Of a stretch of DNA of 21,576 nt, positions 14,191 through 21,576 are shown in pieces. The translations under genes were made by a program, and so were the position numbers. How positions within the stretch are numbered: the stretch's first letter is position 1; the number at the start of each line of letters is the position of its first letter. This DNA is from Bacillota bacterium. GTDB taxonomy: Bacteria > Bacillota > Clostridia > Clostridiales > Clostridiaceae. The stretch covers positions 1 to 21,576 of the forward strand of contig JAEWQX010000017.1 in NCBI GenBank assembly GCA_023399035.1. Direction: 5' to 3'. Below the pieces are notes generated by a model. That model was given only the letters and a program-made list of their open reading frames with translations. It made no database searches and was not told the DNA's origin.

Positions 14191-14217
14191 AATTTTCAAA
14201 AAAATATTTTGAAAATT
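14191..14217. promoter_or_regulatory. Two overlapping CodY-like boxes before nfnAB
   Basis: 14191-14205 (aattttcaaaaaaat) and 14203-14217 (aatattttgaaaatt) each differ from the CodY consensus AATTTTCWGAAAATT at two positions, and together they form an exact 11-bp inverted repeat with a five-base centre. They end 75 bases before the nfnA start, near candidate -35 elements (TTGAAA at 14209 and 14216), so binding there could block transcription. CodY senses branched-chain amino acids and GTP in Firmicutes. AT-rich chance matches are possible. Confidence 0.45.
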
Positions 14218-14292
14218 GAAAATAATGGTGTAAACTAATAATAAGGTTATAGACTTTAAAAACCTAACATTATACAAAAGGGGTGCTATAAA

Positions 14293-15183
14293 ATGTATAA
14301 AATAATAAGCAAAAAGGAGCTAACAGGCAATATCTTTTTAATGGAAATTGAAGCTCCTAGAGTAGCAAAATCTGCAAAACCAGGTCAGTTCATCATTATT
14401 AAAAATGATGAAAAAGGTGAGAGAATTCCTTTAACAATTGCAGATTATGATGAAAACAAGGGAACTGTAACAATAGTTTTCCAAACAGTAGGTAAGAGTA
14501 CAAAGGAATTAGCTACATATGAAGCTGGGGAATGTGTAAGCGATTTTGTTGGTCCTCTTGGACAACCTAGTGAGTTTATAAAAGAAGATTTAGAAGAATT
14601 AAAGAAGAAAAAACTTATATTTATCGCCGGGGGAGTTGGTGCAGCACCAGTATATCCACAAGTAAAATGGATGAAACAGCATGGCGTTGATGTTGATGTT
14701 ATATTAGGCAGCAGAACTAAAGACCTTCTTATTTATGAAGAAGAATTAAAAGCAGTTGCTGGAAACCTTTATGTAACAACTGATGATGGATCATATGGAT
14801 TTAAGGGAACAGGATCAGATATGCTTAAGGAATTAGTTAATAATCAAGGTAAAACATATGATCATGCTGTAATCATTGGACCAATGATAATGATGAAATT
14901 TACTTCAATGTTAACTAAAGAATTAAATATCCCAACTACAGTAAGCTTAAACCCTATAATGGTTGATGGTACAGGTATGTGTGGTGCCTGCAGAGTTACT
15001 GTTGGAGGCGAAGTTAAATTTGCATGTGTTGATGGACCAGAGTTTGATGGACATTTAGTAAATTACGATGAATCAATGAGAAGACAAGCTATGTATAAAA
15101 CTGAAGAAGGCAGAGCTATCTTAAAATTTGAAGAAGGAAATACTCATAGTCATGGCGGCTGTGGATGCAGAGGTGATAAGTAA
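14293..15183 (+). CDS. nfnA: NADH-dependent reduced ferredoxin:NADP+ oxidoreductase, subunit A
   Basis: The protein has 296 residues. NfnA is the small subunit of the cytoplasmic electron-bifurcating transhydrogenase that makes NADPH from NADH and reduced ferredoxin. It has a ferredoxin-reductase FAD domain (PGQFIIIKNDEKGERIPLTI, about residues 30-50; VGKSTKEL), an NAD domain (IFIAGGVGAAPVYPQVKWM) and a C-terminal [2Fe-2S] site with Cys 230, 233 and 245 (GMCGACRVT ... FACVDGP). An Asp just before the first Cys is reported as the fourth ligand in the Thermotoga protein; VDGTG here fits. The end, HSHGGCGCRG, adds two Cys and two His. The ribosome site AAAGGGG precedes ATG by about ten bases. 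The stop overlaps the nfnB start (TAATG), showing tight coupling. Dihydroorotate dehydrogenase subunit PyrK is the nearest alternative, but the partner decides for Nfn. Confidence 0.93.
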   Translation: MYKIISKKELTGNIFLMEIEAPRVAKSAKPGQFIIIKNDEKGERIPLTIADYDENKGTVTIVFQTVGKSTKELATYEAGECVSDFVGPLGQPSEFIKEDLEELKKKKLIFIAGGVGAAPVYPQVKWMKQHGVDVDVILGSRTKDLLIYEEELKAVAGNLYVTTDDGSYGFKGTGSDMLKELVNNQGKTYDHAVIIGPMIMMKFTSMLTKELNIPTTVSLNPIMVDGTGMCGACRVTVGGEVKFACVDGPEFDGHLVNYDESMRRQAMYKTEEGRAILKFEEGNTHSHGGCGCRGDK

Positions 15184-16577
15184 TGGATATGAATGAAAGA
15201 TTGGTAAGAGTACCTGTAAGAGAACAGGATCCAAAAGTAAGAGCTACAAACTTTGAAGAAGTTTGTTTAGGATATAATGAAGAAGAAGCAGTTAAGGAAG
15301 CTTCAAGATGTTTAAATTGTAAAAATCCTCAATGTAGAAAAGGATGTCCAGTATCAATAGATATTCCTGCATTTATTGCAAGGGTTAAAGAAAGAGATTT
15401 TGAAGGTGCAGCTAAAGAAATAGCTAAATATAGTGCACTTCCTGCTGTATGTGGAAGAGTATGTCCACAAGAAAAGCAGTGTGAAGGGAAATGTGTACTT
15501 GGAATCAAAGGTGAAGCTGTATCAATAGGTAAGCTTGAAAGATTTGTAGCAGACTGGGCAGCTGCTCATGATGTTGATTTAAGTGCAAAAGAAATAAGCA
15601 ATGGAAAGAAAGTTGCAGTAATAGGTTCAGGTCCTTCAGGATTAACTTGCGCTGGAGATTTAGCTAAGAAAGGTTACGATGTAACTATCTTTGAAGCACT
15701 TCATAAAGCAGGGGGAGTTTTAGAATATGGTATTCCGGAATTCAGACTTCCAAAAGAGAAGGTTGTTGCTAATGAAGTTAATAATATCAAAAAATTAGGT
15801 GTTAAGATTGAAACTAATGTTATTATAGGAAGAACAATAACTGTAGATCAGTTATTTGAAGAAGAAGGATTTGAAGCTGTATTTATAGGTTCAGGTGCAG
15901 GTCTTCCAAGATTTATGGGTATACCAGGTGAAAATGCTAATGGAGTATTTTCAGCTAATGAGTTCCTAACAAGAGTTAACTTAATGAAAGCAGCACAGGA
16001 AGACTACGATACTCCAGTAAGGGCTGGTAAAAAGGTGGCCGTAGTTGGCGGTGGTAATGTTGCTATGGATGCAGCAAGAACTGCATTAAGACTAGGAGCA
16101 GAAAGTCATATTGTCTATAGAAGAGGGGATAGTGAACTTCCAGCGAGAGCTGAAGAGGTACATCATGCTAAAGAAGAAGGAGTTATCTTTGATGTGTTAA
16201 CTAATCCAAAAGAAATCCTTGTAGATGAAAATGGATGGGTTAAGGGAATGGTATGCGTCAAGATGGAACTTGGTGAACCAGATGAATCAGGAAGAAGAAG
16301 GCCTGTAGAAGTAGCAGGATCTGAATTCACTATGGATGTTGATACAGTGATAATGTCACTTGGTACATCACCAAATCCATTAATTTCATCAACAACTGAA
16401 GGGTTAGAAATAAATAAGAGAAGATGCATTGTTGCAGAAGAAGAAACTGGTCTTACAACTAAAGAAGCTGTTTATGCTGGTGGAGACGCAGTTACAGGAG
16501 CAGCTACAGTTATTTTAGCTATGGGTGCTGGTAAAAAAGCAGCTGCAGCTATTGATGAATATTTACAAAAACAATAA
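15183..16577 (+). CDS. nfnB: NADH-dependent reduced ferredoxin:NADP+ oxidoreductase, subunit B
   Basis: The protein has 464 residues. NfnB carries the bifurcating FAD, two [4Fe-4S] clusters and the NADPH site, and is homologous to the small subunit of glutamate synthase (often annotated gltA/gltD). The N-terminal Cys clusters are C43, C46, C51, C55 (CLNCKNPQCRKGCP) and C90, C94, C100, C104 (CGRVCPQEKQCEGKC). The FAD Rossmann loop VAVIGSGPSGLTCAG starts near residue 147, EYGIPEFRLPK follows, the NADPH loop VAVVGGGNVAMDAARTA is near 287, and the closing AGGDAVTGAATVILAMGAGK binds FAD. ATG 15183 overlaps the nfnA stop; ATG 15189 is a possible second start. No glutamate synthase large subunit is nearby, and nfnA is, so Nfn is the right call. 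Electron bifurcation links the ferredoxin pool to biosynthesis in clostridia. Confidence 0.93.
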   Translation: MDMNERLVRVPVREQDPKVRATNFEEVCLGYNEEEAVKEASRCLNCKNPQCRKGCPVSIDIPAFIARVKERDFEGAAKEIAKYSALPAVCGRVCPQEKQCEGKCVLGIKGEAVSIGKLERFVADWAAAHDVDLSAKEISNGKKVAVIGSGPSGLTCAGDLAKKGYDVTIFEALHKAGGVLEYGIPEFRLPKEKVVANEVNNIKKLGVKIETNVIIGRTITVDQLFEEEGFEAVFIGSGAGLPRFMGIPGENANGVFSANEFLTRVNLMKAAQEDYDTPVRAGKKVAVVGGGNVAMDAARTALRLGAESHIVYRRGDSELPARAEEVHHAKEEGVIFDVLTNPKEILVDENGWVKGMVCVKMELGEPDESGRRRPVEVAGSEFTMDVDTVIMSLGTSPNPLISSTTEGLEINKRRCIVAEEETGLTTKEAVYAGGDAVTGAATVILAMGAGKKAAAAIDEYLQKQ

Positions 16578-16588
16578 GAAATAATTTA

Positions 16589-16635
16589 AAAACTATGCAG
16601 AATATATTTTTTAGTATATTCTGCATAGTTTTTTT
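16589..16635 (+). terminator. Terminator of nfnAB
   Basis: 16589-16606 (aaaactatgcagaatata) pairs exactly with 16615-16632, with an eight-base loop and T to 16635. Confidence 0.93.
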
Positions 16636-16683
16636 GTGGAGAATAATAGCTTTTTTGAATTACAAAAGATATTTGCATAAATA

Positions 16684-16720
16684 TTGAAAAAATTGTTCTA
16701 AAATGTAATAATTATATATA
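16684..16720 (+). promoter_or_regulatory. Possible promoter(s) of the partner-switching operon
   Basis: Two overlapping candidates: TTGAAA (16684-16689) with TAATAA (16706-16711), and TTGTTC (16693-16698) with TATATA (16715-16720), both with 16-base spacers. Neither is close to consensus. The leader would be about 80-95 bases. Confidence 0.35.
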
Positions 16721-16803
16721 AGTGTGTGTTGAAAATATTATTATTTGTGGTTATTAAAAGAAAAGAATGTCTATAAAATTTGTTTAGGTAAAGGGGAATG
16801 TTT

Positions 16804-17199
16804 ATGTTTACTAAAACAGACCAGATTACTTTTTATGGAATCGATGACCTTAGTGAAAAATTAGATGAAATTATAAAGTCATTAAATTTAGAACATGAAT
16901 ATTTTGACATAAAGCTTATTATGTCTGAAGCTATTACAAATGCATTTATTCATGGTAATAAAAAGGATAAGAGCAAGCCTATAATTGTTAAATGGAAATT
17001 AGAACATGATTTCATAAACATTTCAGTGAAAGACTCAGGAGAAAAAAATAGTGATTTAAATTTTGAAGAACAATTAGATGAAAATGATATTTTATCAGAA
17101 AGCGGAAGAGGATTATTTATTATTTCAGCATATTCAGATGAAGTGGAATATAAAGATGGATGTTTATCTATAAAAAAACTGCTAAAGAATATATGCTGA
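16804..17199 (+). CDS. Anti-sigma factor/serine kinase, SpoIIAB/RsbW-like ATPase
   Basis: The protein has 131 residues and is a GHKL-type ATPase like SpoIIAB and RsbW, which bind a partner and phosphorylate a STAS antagonist on Ser. The N box MSEAITNAFIHGN gives Glu 42 (catalytic base) and Asn 46 (Mg), KDSGEKN gives the ATP-binding Asp 77, and SGRGLFII (residues 100-107) the glycine-rich lid. Every residue needed for kinase activity that I can place is present. ATG 16804 is chosen over ATG 16798: AAAGGGG ends at 16796, only one base before the first but seven before the second. It is the first gene of an operon with a chemoreceptor, a STAS protein and a PP2C phosphatase. Its likely substrate is the STAS protein at 19240. 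The protein it restrains is not encoded here. Confidence 0.85.
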   Translation: MFTKTDQITFYGIDDLSEKLDEIIKSLNLEHEYFDIKLIMSEAITNAFIHGNKKDKSKPIIVKWKLEHDFINISVKDSGEKNSDLNFEEQLDENDILSESGRGLFIISAYSDEVEYKDGCLSIKKLLKNIC

Positions 17200-17227
17200 C
17201 AAATATCTGTTATTAGGGGGAAAATAA

Positions 17228-19228
17228 ATGAAAATTTCGTTAAAGACAAAGCTTATGATTACCTTCTTTATACTTATTGCAATTCCAATGAGTATACTTG
17301 GGACTGTTTCATATAATATGGCATCTTCGTCATTACAAGATACTACTAAGGAGCAATTAATTCAGCAGACATCAGATACATCAGATCTCATTAATAAATC
17401 AATAGAATCTGTTAAGAGTGCAGTTGAGATTTCCAGTTTGAACAGTCAGCTTGGAAAGATTGCTCAAAGCACAAGTCAGGAGGATATAGATATAGCATTT
17501 GACTATATATGTGATGTTCAGAAAAGTAATGAAGATTTTATGGAAGTATTAATAGTAACAGATTCTATAGGTGAAGTTATTATTGATACTCAGACTAAAG
17601 AACCAGATATAGATCTTAGTGATAGAGATTACATGAAAGAAGCAATAAGGAGCGGTAATACTTCCATAAGTGATGTACTGACATCAAGATTTACAGGAAA
17701 TCCCGCTATATTTATTGCATGTCCTATAAAGGAAAATGGTGAAATTATAGGTACAGTTGTTGGAAGCATAAAGTTTGACAGTATATCTAACTATGCATCA
17801 AAAATAAAGATTGGTGAACATGGGTATGGATATATGCTCAATAAGGATGGTGTCATAATTGCACATCCTGATGAAAGTAAAGTATTAAATGAAAATGTAA
17901 GCGATAATTCAGATAAAGAATTTAAATCTATTGTAGATAAGATGAAAGCAGGAGAAACAGGTGATGGATTTTATACTTATGATGGTGTGTACAAGTATGT
18001 TGCATTTGAGCCTGCAGGTAACTGGATAGTTGCTGTAACTGCAGAATATAATGAGTATATGTCATCAGCAATAAGTATTAGAAATGATACGATAATTTTT
18101 GTTGTTATTGCAATTATCATAGCAATGATATGTTCATACATATATTCAACAAAGGGAATTATCAATCCTATAAAAGAGCTGCAGAAACTTATGGAGCTCG
18201 CTGGTGATGGAGATTTAAGAGTAAAATCTGAAATTAGAAGTAGGGATGAAATTGGTGAACTTGGAAAATCATTCAATACAATGATAATGCATCAATATGA
18301 AATTGTTAAGAATGTAAGAAGTGCATCACAGCAGTTAAATGAAGCATCAGAACAGACTGCAAGTTCTCTTGAAGAAATAAGCGCAACAACAGAAGAAATA
18401 AGTGCCACAGTAACAAATGTGTCTGAAGAATCTAAGAATCAAAATGAATCTATTATAGATATTTCAGAAGTTTTAGTACAGCTGTCAAGTCTTGTTCAAC
18501 TTGCACAGAACAGAGCAAATTCAACTAATAAAAATGCTTTGGATTCAAAAGAAGTTGCCGACTTTGGAAGACAGAAAGTTGAACAGACAGTAAAAGCAAT
18601 AAATAGTATCAGTGTTGAAAGTAATGAAACTGCTAGTGTACTTCAACGTGTAAATGAACTATCCCTTGAAGTTGGAGGAATAGTAACAACTATTAATGCT
18701 ATTGCAGAACAGACTAATCTTTTAGCATTAAATGCTGCCATAGAAGCAGCCAGAGCAGGTGAAAATGGAAAAGGATTCAGTGTAGTAGCAGAAGAAGTAA
18801 GAGGATTATCAGAAGAAACAAATAGCAAAGCAAAAGAAATAACAGCACTTGTATCTGAAATGATAAAGCAGACTGAAAACGCAGTTAAAGCTATGGAAAG
18901 AGCAAATTCTGAAGTTAAAAATGGAGTAGATATAGTTTCAGAAACAGATAAGGCTTTCTTAGATATAAAAAGTTCTATAGAAAATATAGTTGAACATGTT
19001 AGTGAAATACTTGATATTACAAGTGATGAAGTTGCATCTTCAGATAAAGTTATTTCTCTAATTAATAATATTGCAACTATTACCGAAAATAATAGTAAGA
19101 ACTGTGAAAGTGTGTCTTTAGCAATTCAGGAGGATGCTGAAGTGATGAATAATCTAACAGCTACTGCTGAAGAGACAAGTGCAATGTCAGATCAGCTTAT
19201 AAAACTTGTAGAAAAATTTATAGTGTGA
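17228..19228 (+). CDS. Methyl-accepting chemotaxis protein with dCache-type sensor domain
   Basis: The protein has 666 residues. The first membrane helix is at about residues 7-29 and the second at about 287-306. The outside segment between them has the layout of a dCache_1 double-PAS ligand domain (DLSDRDYMKEAI, RFTGNPAIFIACPIKENGEI, GYGYMLNKDGVIIAHP). HAMP follows (PIKELQKLMELAGDGDL to about 360), then a long coiled coil with possible methylation Glu/Gln pairs, and the conserved tip EQTNLLALNAAIEAARAGEN with FSVVAEEVR near residues 490-525. Such receptors normally steer CheA. The ribosome site AGGGGG is about eight bases before ATG. It sits between the kinase and its STAS substrate (29 bases after one, 11 before the other), so an input to the partner-switching cycle is likely; no cheA or cheW is nearby. 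Confidence 0.9.
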   Translation: MKISLKTKLMITFFILIAIPMSILGTVSYNMASSSLQDTTKEQLIQQTSDTSDLINKSIESVKSAVEISSLNSQLGKIAQSTSQEDIDIAFDYICDVQKSNEDFMEVLIVTDSIGEVIIDTQTKEPDIDLSDRDYMKEAIRSGNTSISDVLTSRFTGNPAIFIACPIKENGEIIGTVVGSIKFDSISNYASKIKIGEHGYGYMLNKDGVIIAHPDESKVLNENVSDNSDKEFKSIVDKMKAGETGDGFYTYDGVYKYVAFEPAGNWIVAVTAEYNEYMSSAISIRNDTIIFVVIAIIIAMICSYIYSTKGIINPIKELQKLMELAGDGDLRVKSEIRSRDEIGELGKSFNTMIMHQYEIVKNVRSASQQLNEASEQTASSLEEISATTEEISATVTNVSEESKNQNESIIDISEVLVQLSSLVQLAQNRANSTNKNALDSKEVADFGRQKVEQTVKAINSISVESNETASVLQRVNELSLEVGGIVTTINAIAEQTNLLALNAAIEAARAGENGKGFSVVAEEVRGLSEETNSKAKEITALVSEMIKQTENAVKAMERANSEVKNGVDIVSETDKAFLDIKSSIENIVEHVSEILDITSDEVASSDKVISLINNIATITENNSKNCESVSLAIQEDAEVMNNLTATAEETSAMSDQLIKLVEKFIV

Positions 19229-19239
19229 GGTGAAAAATA

Positions 19240-19524
19240 GTGCAGAGTAATTTGAATATCAGCATACCTAAAGATTTTTGTGTTGAAGAAGTTGCAGATT
19301 TTAGAGTTAAAATCAATAATCTTATTGATGAGGGCACAGTAAACTTTATTTTTGATTTCAGTAATTGTACTTTTATTGATAGTACAGGCCTTGGAGCAAT
19401 TGTTTCAATATATAAAAAGTGTGTTGAGAGAAATGGAAGTATGAAGCTTAAATCATTGAAACCAGAAGTAGAAAAATTATTTAAGTTAACAAGATTAGAT
19501 AGAGTTTTTGAAATAGAAGCTTAA
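19240..19524 (+). CDS. Anti-sigma factor antagonist, SpoIIAA-like STAS protein
   Basis: The protein has 94 residues and is a single STAS domain. FDFSNCTFIDSTGLGAIVSI contains the phosphorylation site: Ser 48 in DSTGLGA aligns with the phosphorylated Ser of SpoIIAA and RsbV. The C-terminal MKLKSLKPEVEKLFKLTRLD matches the end of the fold. In partner switching, the unphosphorylated form binds the SpoIIAB/RsbW kinase and frees its partner; phosphorylation by the kinase ends this and a PP2C phosphatase restores it. All three enzymes are in this operon. The start is GTG 19240, eight bases after GAGGTG, 11 bases after the receptor stop, so the genes are probably coupled. N-terminal length is slightly short compared with the family (about 100-115). 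Confidence 0.88.
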   Translation: MQSNLNISIPKDFCVEEVADFRVKINNLIDEGTVNFIFDFSNCTFIDSTGLGAIVSIYKKCVERNGSMKLKSLKPEVEKLFKLTRLDRVFEIEA

Positions 19525-19534
19525 AATGTATTTA

Positions 19535-19579
19535 ATAGAGTTTGGTTATAAATAGCATAAGGCTATTGCCGAACTCTAT
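19535..19579 (+). other. Two-stem hairpin between the STAS and phosphatase genes
   Basis: atagagtt (19535-19542) pairs exactly with aactctat (19572-19579), and inside it aatagc (19551-19556) pairs with gctatt (19562-19567). There is no T-run, so it is not a normal terminator. It ends ten bases before the AGGAGG at 19589 and may tune translation or mRNA stability between the two genes. Confidence 0.5.
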
Positions 19580-19613
19580 ATTAATTATAGGAGGAATGGA
19601 AAGGGATAAATTT

Positions 19614-21044
19614 ATGAATACAGACAGAAGTTCATTAATGACGGTTAAAGAAGTAGAAGAGATTTTAAATGGAATTCCAGATGTTATAAAAGTATTTAAT
19701 TCTGATCATACAGTTTATTTTTGTAATGAAGCAGGATATAAGTTTTATAACAAGAATCCAGAAGAAGTTGAGGGACAGATATGCTATAAACTGCTAAACA
19801 GAAGCCAGAGATGCAAAGAATGCCGTTTTTCAGAAGTCATAAAGACTAAGAAAATCGTAAAACAGGAGAGATACATACCTGAACTTAATAAGATAATGGA
19901 TGTATGTTACAACCCTATTTTAAATGAAGATGGAGAGGTTAAATTTGTTATAGAGAGATTGAAGGATATAACAGAAAAGAAAACTTTAGATAAAATATTA
20001 AAGAATGATAAAGAGAGGTATAAGCAGATCTTAAATAATTCTCCCGATGCTTTAATCATTATAGTAGATAATAAAATTAAACTGGCCAATACTGAAGCAT
20101 TAAATTTATTTGAATCAGAAAACAAAGGAGTTATAAATAGCAATATATATAAATATTTTAATGAAAAGTATTCAAAAATAATGCATAAAAGATTTAGAAA
20201 AATAATTATAAACAAGAAATCAAAGGATATATACGATTGTGAATTAAATGTGAGCAGCAATAAAATAATAAATGTACAATTATATTGCAGTTATATTTTA
20301 TATGAAGGAAATTCAGCTATTCTAATGACTATAAGAGATACAAGTGAAACAAGAAAGGAATTAATAAGAGCAGCACACTTTCAAAGAAGCAGTCTTCAAA
20401 AAGATTTTCCGGGAGAAAAGTTTCTTAAGACAACAAGTGTATATGTACCGGCTTACACAATCAGTGGTGACTTCTATAGGCTGAATAAGATAAGTGATGA
20501 ATTGCTTATAGGCATCCTGATAGATGTAAAAGGAAAGGGTATATCTGCAGCACTTAATATATCGGCACTAGAATTAATGTACATGGAAGAGATATCAACA
20601 GAACATAATCCAATAAATATAGTTAAAAATTTAAATGAAAAGCTGGCAAATTATTACGAAGAAAATTATATTGCAGTGTGCTGCTTTAGTCTGGATTTTT
20701 CAATTAATGAATTTAAGGTTGTAGGAGCAGGAATAAATGAGTTTATGTTTCAGAAGCAGGGGGAAAAAGCTGAAAAATTGACTGCAGAAGGAGTATTCTT
20801 AGGAATGTTTGCTGATAGTGAATTTATAGAAGTCAGTATTCCAATACAAAGTGGTGATAGAATTTTCTTATTCAGTGATGGATTTGATTTTATATTTGAT
20901 GACGATGACATAGTTAAAAGATATATGGAAAAAGTAAGCATAGGTGAATTTAAAAAATATATTGATGAGTATTTAGAAGATACTATTTTAGATGAAGGAA
21001 AGCTGATGGATGACTGTACAATGATAGCAATGGAAATTAAATAA
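19614..21044 (+). CDS. PAS-domain PP2C (SpoIIE/RsbU-type) serine phosphatase
   Basis: The protein has 476 residues from this start. Residues about 14-125 are a PAS domain with Cys 57, Cys 67 and Cys 70 (CYKLLNRSQRCKEC), and about 135-245 a second PAS domain (YKQILNNSPDALIIIVDNKI). The C-terminal 200 residues are a SpoIIE-type PP2C phosphatase: SGDFY (Asp 286), DVKGKGISAAL (Asp 304), LFSDGFDF (Asp 422) and DDCTMIA (Asp 466-467) supply the metal ligands. It should dephosphorylate the STAS protein encoded just upstream. ATG 19614 has AAAGGGA seven bases before it. ATG 19596 (adds six residues) is only one base after AGGAGG, too close; the frame is open to a TTG at 19542 but without a ribosome site. 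No membrane segment is visible, so sensing is cytoplasmic. Confidence 0.87.
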   Translation: MNTDRSSLMTVKEVEEILNGIPDVIKVFNSDHTVYFCNEAGYKFYNKNPEEVEGQICYKLLNRSQRCKECRFSEVIKTKKIVKQERYIPELNKIMDVCYNPILNEDGEVKFVIERLKDITEKKTLDKILKNDKERYKQILNNSPDALIIIVDNKIKLANTEALNLFESENKGVINSNIYKYFNEKYSKIMHKRFRKIIINKKSKDIYDCELNVSSNKIINVQLYCSYILYEGNSAILMTIRDTSETRKELIRAAHFQRSSLQKDFPGEKFLKTTSVYVPAYTISGDFYRLNKISDELLIGILIDVKGKGISAALNISALELMYMEEISTEHNPINIVKNLNEKLANYYEENYIAVCCFSLDFSINEFKVVGAGINEFMFQKQGEKAEKLTAEGVFLGMFADSEFIEVSIPIQSGDRIFLFSDGFDFIFDDDDIVKRYMEKVSIGEFKKYIDEYLEDTILDEGKLMDDCTMIAMEIK

Positions 21045-21107
21045 ATAATCAATATAAATAAATCAATTTAGAAAGACAGAAATGATATTATATATTATAG
21101 TTTTATA

Positions 21108-21129
21108 TTTTATTCTTTAATGAATAAAA
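21108..21129 (+). terminator. Weak hairpin after the phosphatase gene
   Basis: ttttattc (21108-21115) pairs exactly with gaataaaa (21122-21129), AT-only apart from one pair and without a good T-run. It is the only terminator candidate for the operon before the ssrA promoter. Confidence 0.35.
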
Positions 21130-21163
21130 GTTAAAAATTGTATAAATTTAATTAATATGTTAT

Positions 21164-21192
21164 TTGACATAGTGATTTTAATAATATATAAT
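21164..21192 (+). promoter_or_regulatory. Consensus sigma-A promoter of ssrA
   Basis: TTGACA (21164-21169) and TATAAT (21187-21192) are both perfect with a 17-base spacer. The start would be near 21199, giving a leader of about 50 bases that RNase P would remove. Confidence 0.92.
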
Positions 21193-21250
21193 CAAACATG
21201 CAAGATAGATATTTGAAAATTAAATATGCGTTTAAGTTTTTTATAAACCT

Positions 21251-21576
21251 GGGGGTGTTTTGGCTTCGACGGGGGCATGAAAGATTTATTAAGCGAGTCG
21301 AGGGAAGCATGGAGCCTCGTAAATAAAGTATGCATTAAATGTAAACGCAGAAGATAATTTTGCATTAGCAGCTTAGTTTAACGCTGCTCATCAGCCCGGG
21401 TTGCCTACGGCCTGGATCACTGGTGTCATTAAAGTGGGACACGAAGTCTGGCAAAGCTTTGAGCCAGAGGGGTATTCATGAAGCTACCGAGAGTGTAAGC
21501 CTGTTCATGGGCGTGCACTTGGGGGAATCTTAAAACATGAACTGTACTCGGAGAAAGATAATGGCGTCGGCTTTCG
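21251..21576 (+). ncRNA. ssrA: tmRNA (transfer-messenger RNA), 3' end beyond the window
   Basis: The start GGGGGTGTTTTGGCTTCGACG is the conserved 5' half of the tRNA-like domain. The tag frame reads GCA GAA GAT AAT TTT GCA TTA GCA GCT TAG at 21347-21376, giving the proteolysis tag AEDNFALAA, with the usual LAA end; two more in-frame codons (gta aac) precede it, so the exact resume codon is inferred. Pseudoknot-rich sequence follows, such as cagcccgggttgcc with ggcctgg near 21392-21415. The 3' tRNA-like half with the T arm and CCA end is not in the window. tmRNA with SmpB rescues stalled ribosomes and marks the unfinished protein for degradation. Confidence 0.95.

Noticed and set aside
15183..16577. 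Glutamate synthase small subunit (GltD)
   Set aside because: No large subunit is nearby and the gene overlaps nfnA; the pair defines Nfn.
19542..19613. TTG 19542 as start of the phosphatase gene
   Set aside because: No ribosome site; the stretch forms the intergenic hairpin and aligns with no domain.

Overview
The window is very AT-rich, with strong AGGAGG-type ribosome binding sites, factor-independent terminators after nearly every transcription unit, SpoIIAA/SpoIIAB/SpoIIE-type regulators, an electron-bifurcating Nfn transhydrogenase and a tmRNA whose tag reads AEDNFALAA. Together these point to an anaerobic, low-GC Clostridium (cluster I type) chromosome. I cannot name the species.

Layout. 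(1) 1-1531: the 3' part of a GH2 beta-galactosidase (lacZ), interrupted by an in-frame TGA where the family has Trp. (2) 1846-4870: four separate units: a lipoprotein with a ComEC-like metallo-beta-lactamase fold, a PsiE-like membrane protein, a TetR-family regulator, and the decayed 3' end of a succinylglutamate desuccinylase/aspartoacylase gene. (3) 4980-9210: a TcyP-like cystine symporter with a consensus promoter, a secreted protein with cadherin-like and cell-wall-binding repeats, and an unrecognised lipoprotein. (4) 9444-13211: a phosphonate operon in pathway order: LicC/PntC-like cytidylyltransferase, a cytidylyltransferase-PEP mutase fusion (pepM), phosphonopyruvate decarboxylase (ppd) and AEP transaminase (phnW). 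PepM has lost its C-terminal end and Ppd has lost its central part, so the pathway looks broken although both outer genes are intact. (5) 13369-13932 (minus): a SAM methyltransferase. (6) 14293-16577: nfnAB, preceded by a 360-base region holding two overlapping CodY-like boxes and a cluster of GAAC/GTTC half-sites. (7) 16804-21044: a four-gene partner-switching operon: SpoIIAB/RsbW-like kinase, a methyl-accepting chemotaxis protein, a SpoIIAA-like STAS protein and a PAS-PP2C phosphatase. (8) 21251 to the window end: tmRNA (ssrA) behind a perfect TTGACA-17-TATAAT promoter.

How the genes work together. The phosphonate genes would turn PEP into phosphonopyruvate, phosphonoacetaldehyde, 2-aminoethylphosphonate (AEP) and CMP-AEP for decorating a surface polymer, but the two deletions should stop flux at the first two steps. 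The partner-switching operon is complete as a kinase/antagonist/phosphatase cycle and unusual in having a chemoreceptor between the kinase and its substrate; no sigma factor lies next to it, so its output is unknown. Four loci here (lacZ, the M14 hydrolase, pepM, ppd) carry disabling lesions, against otherwise clean neighbouring genes.
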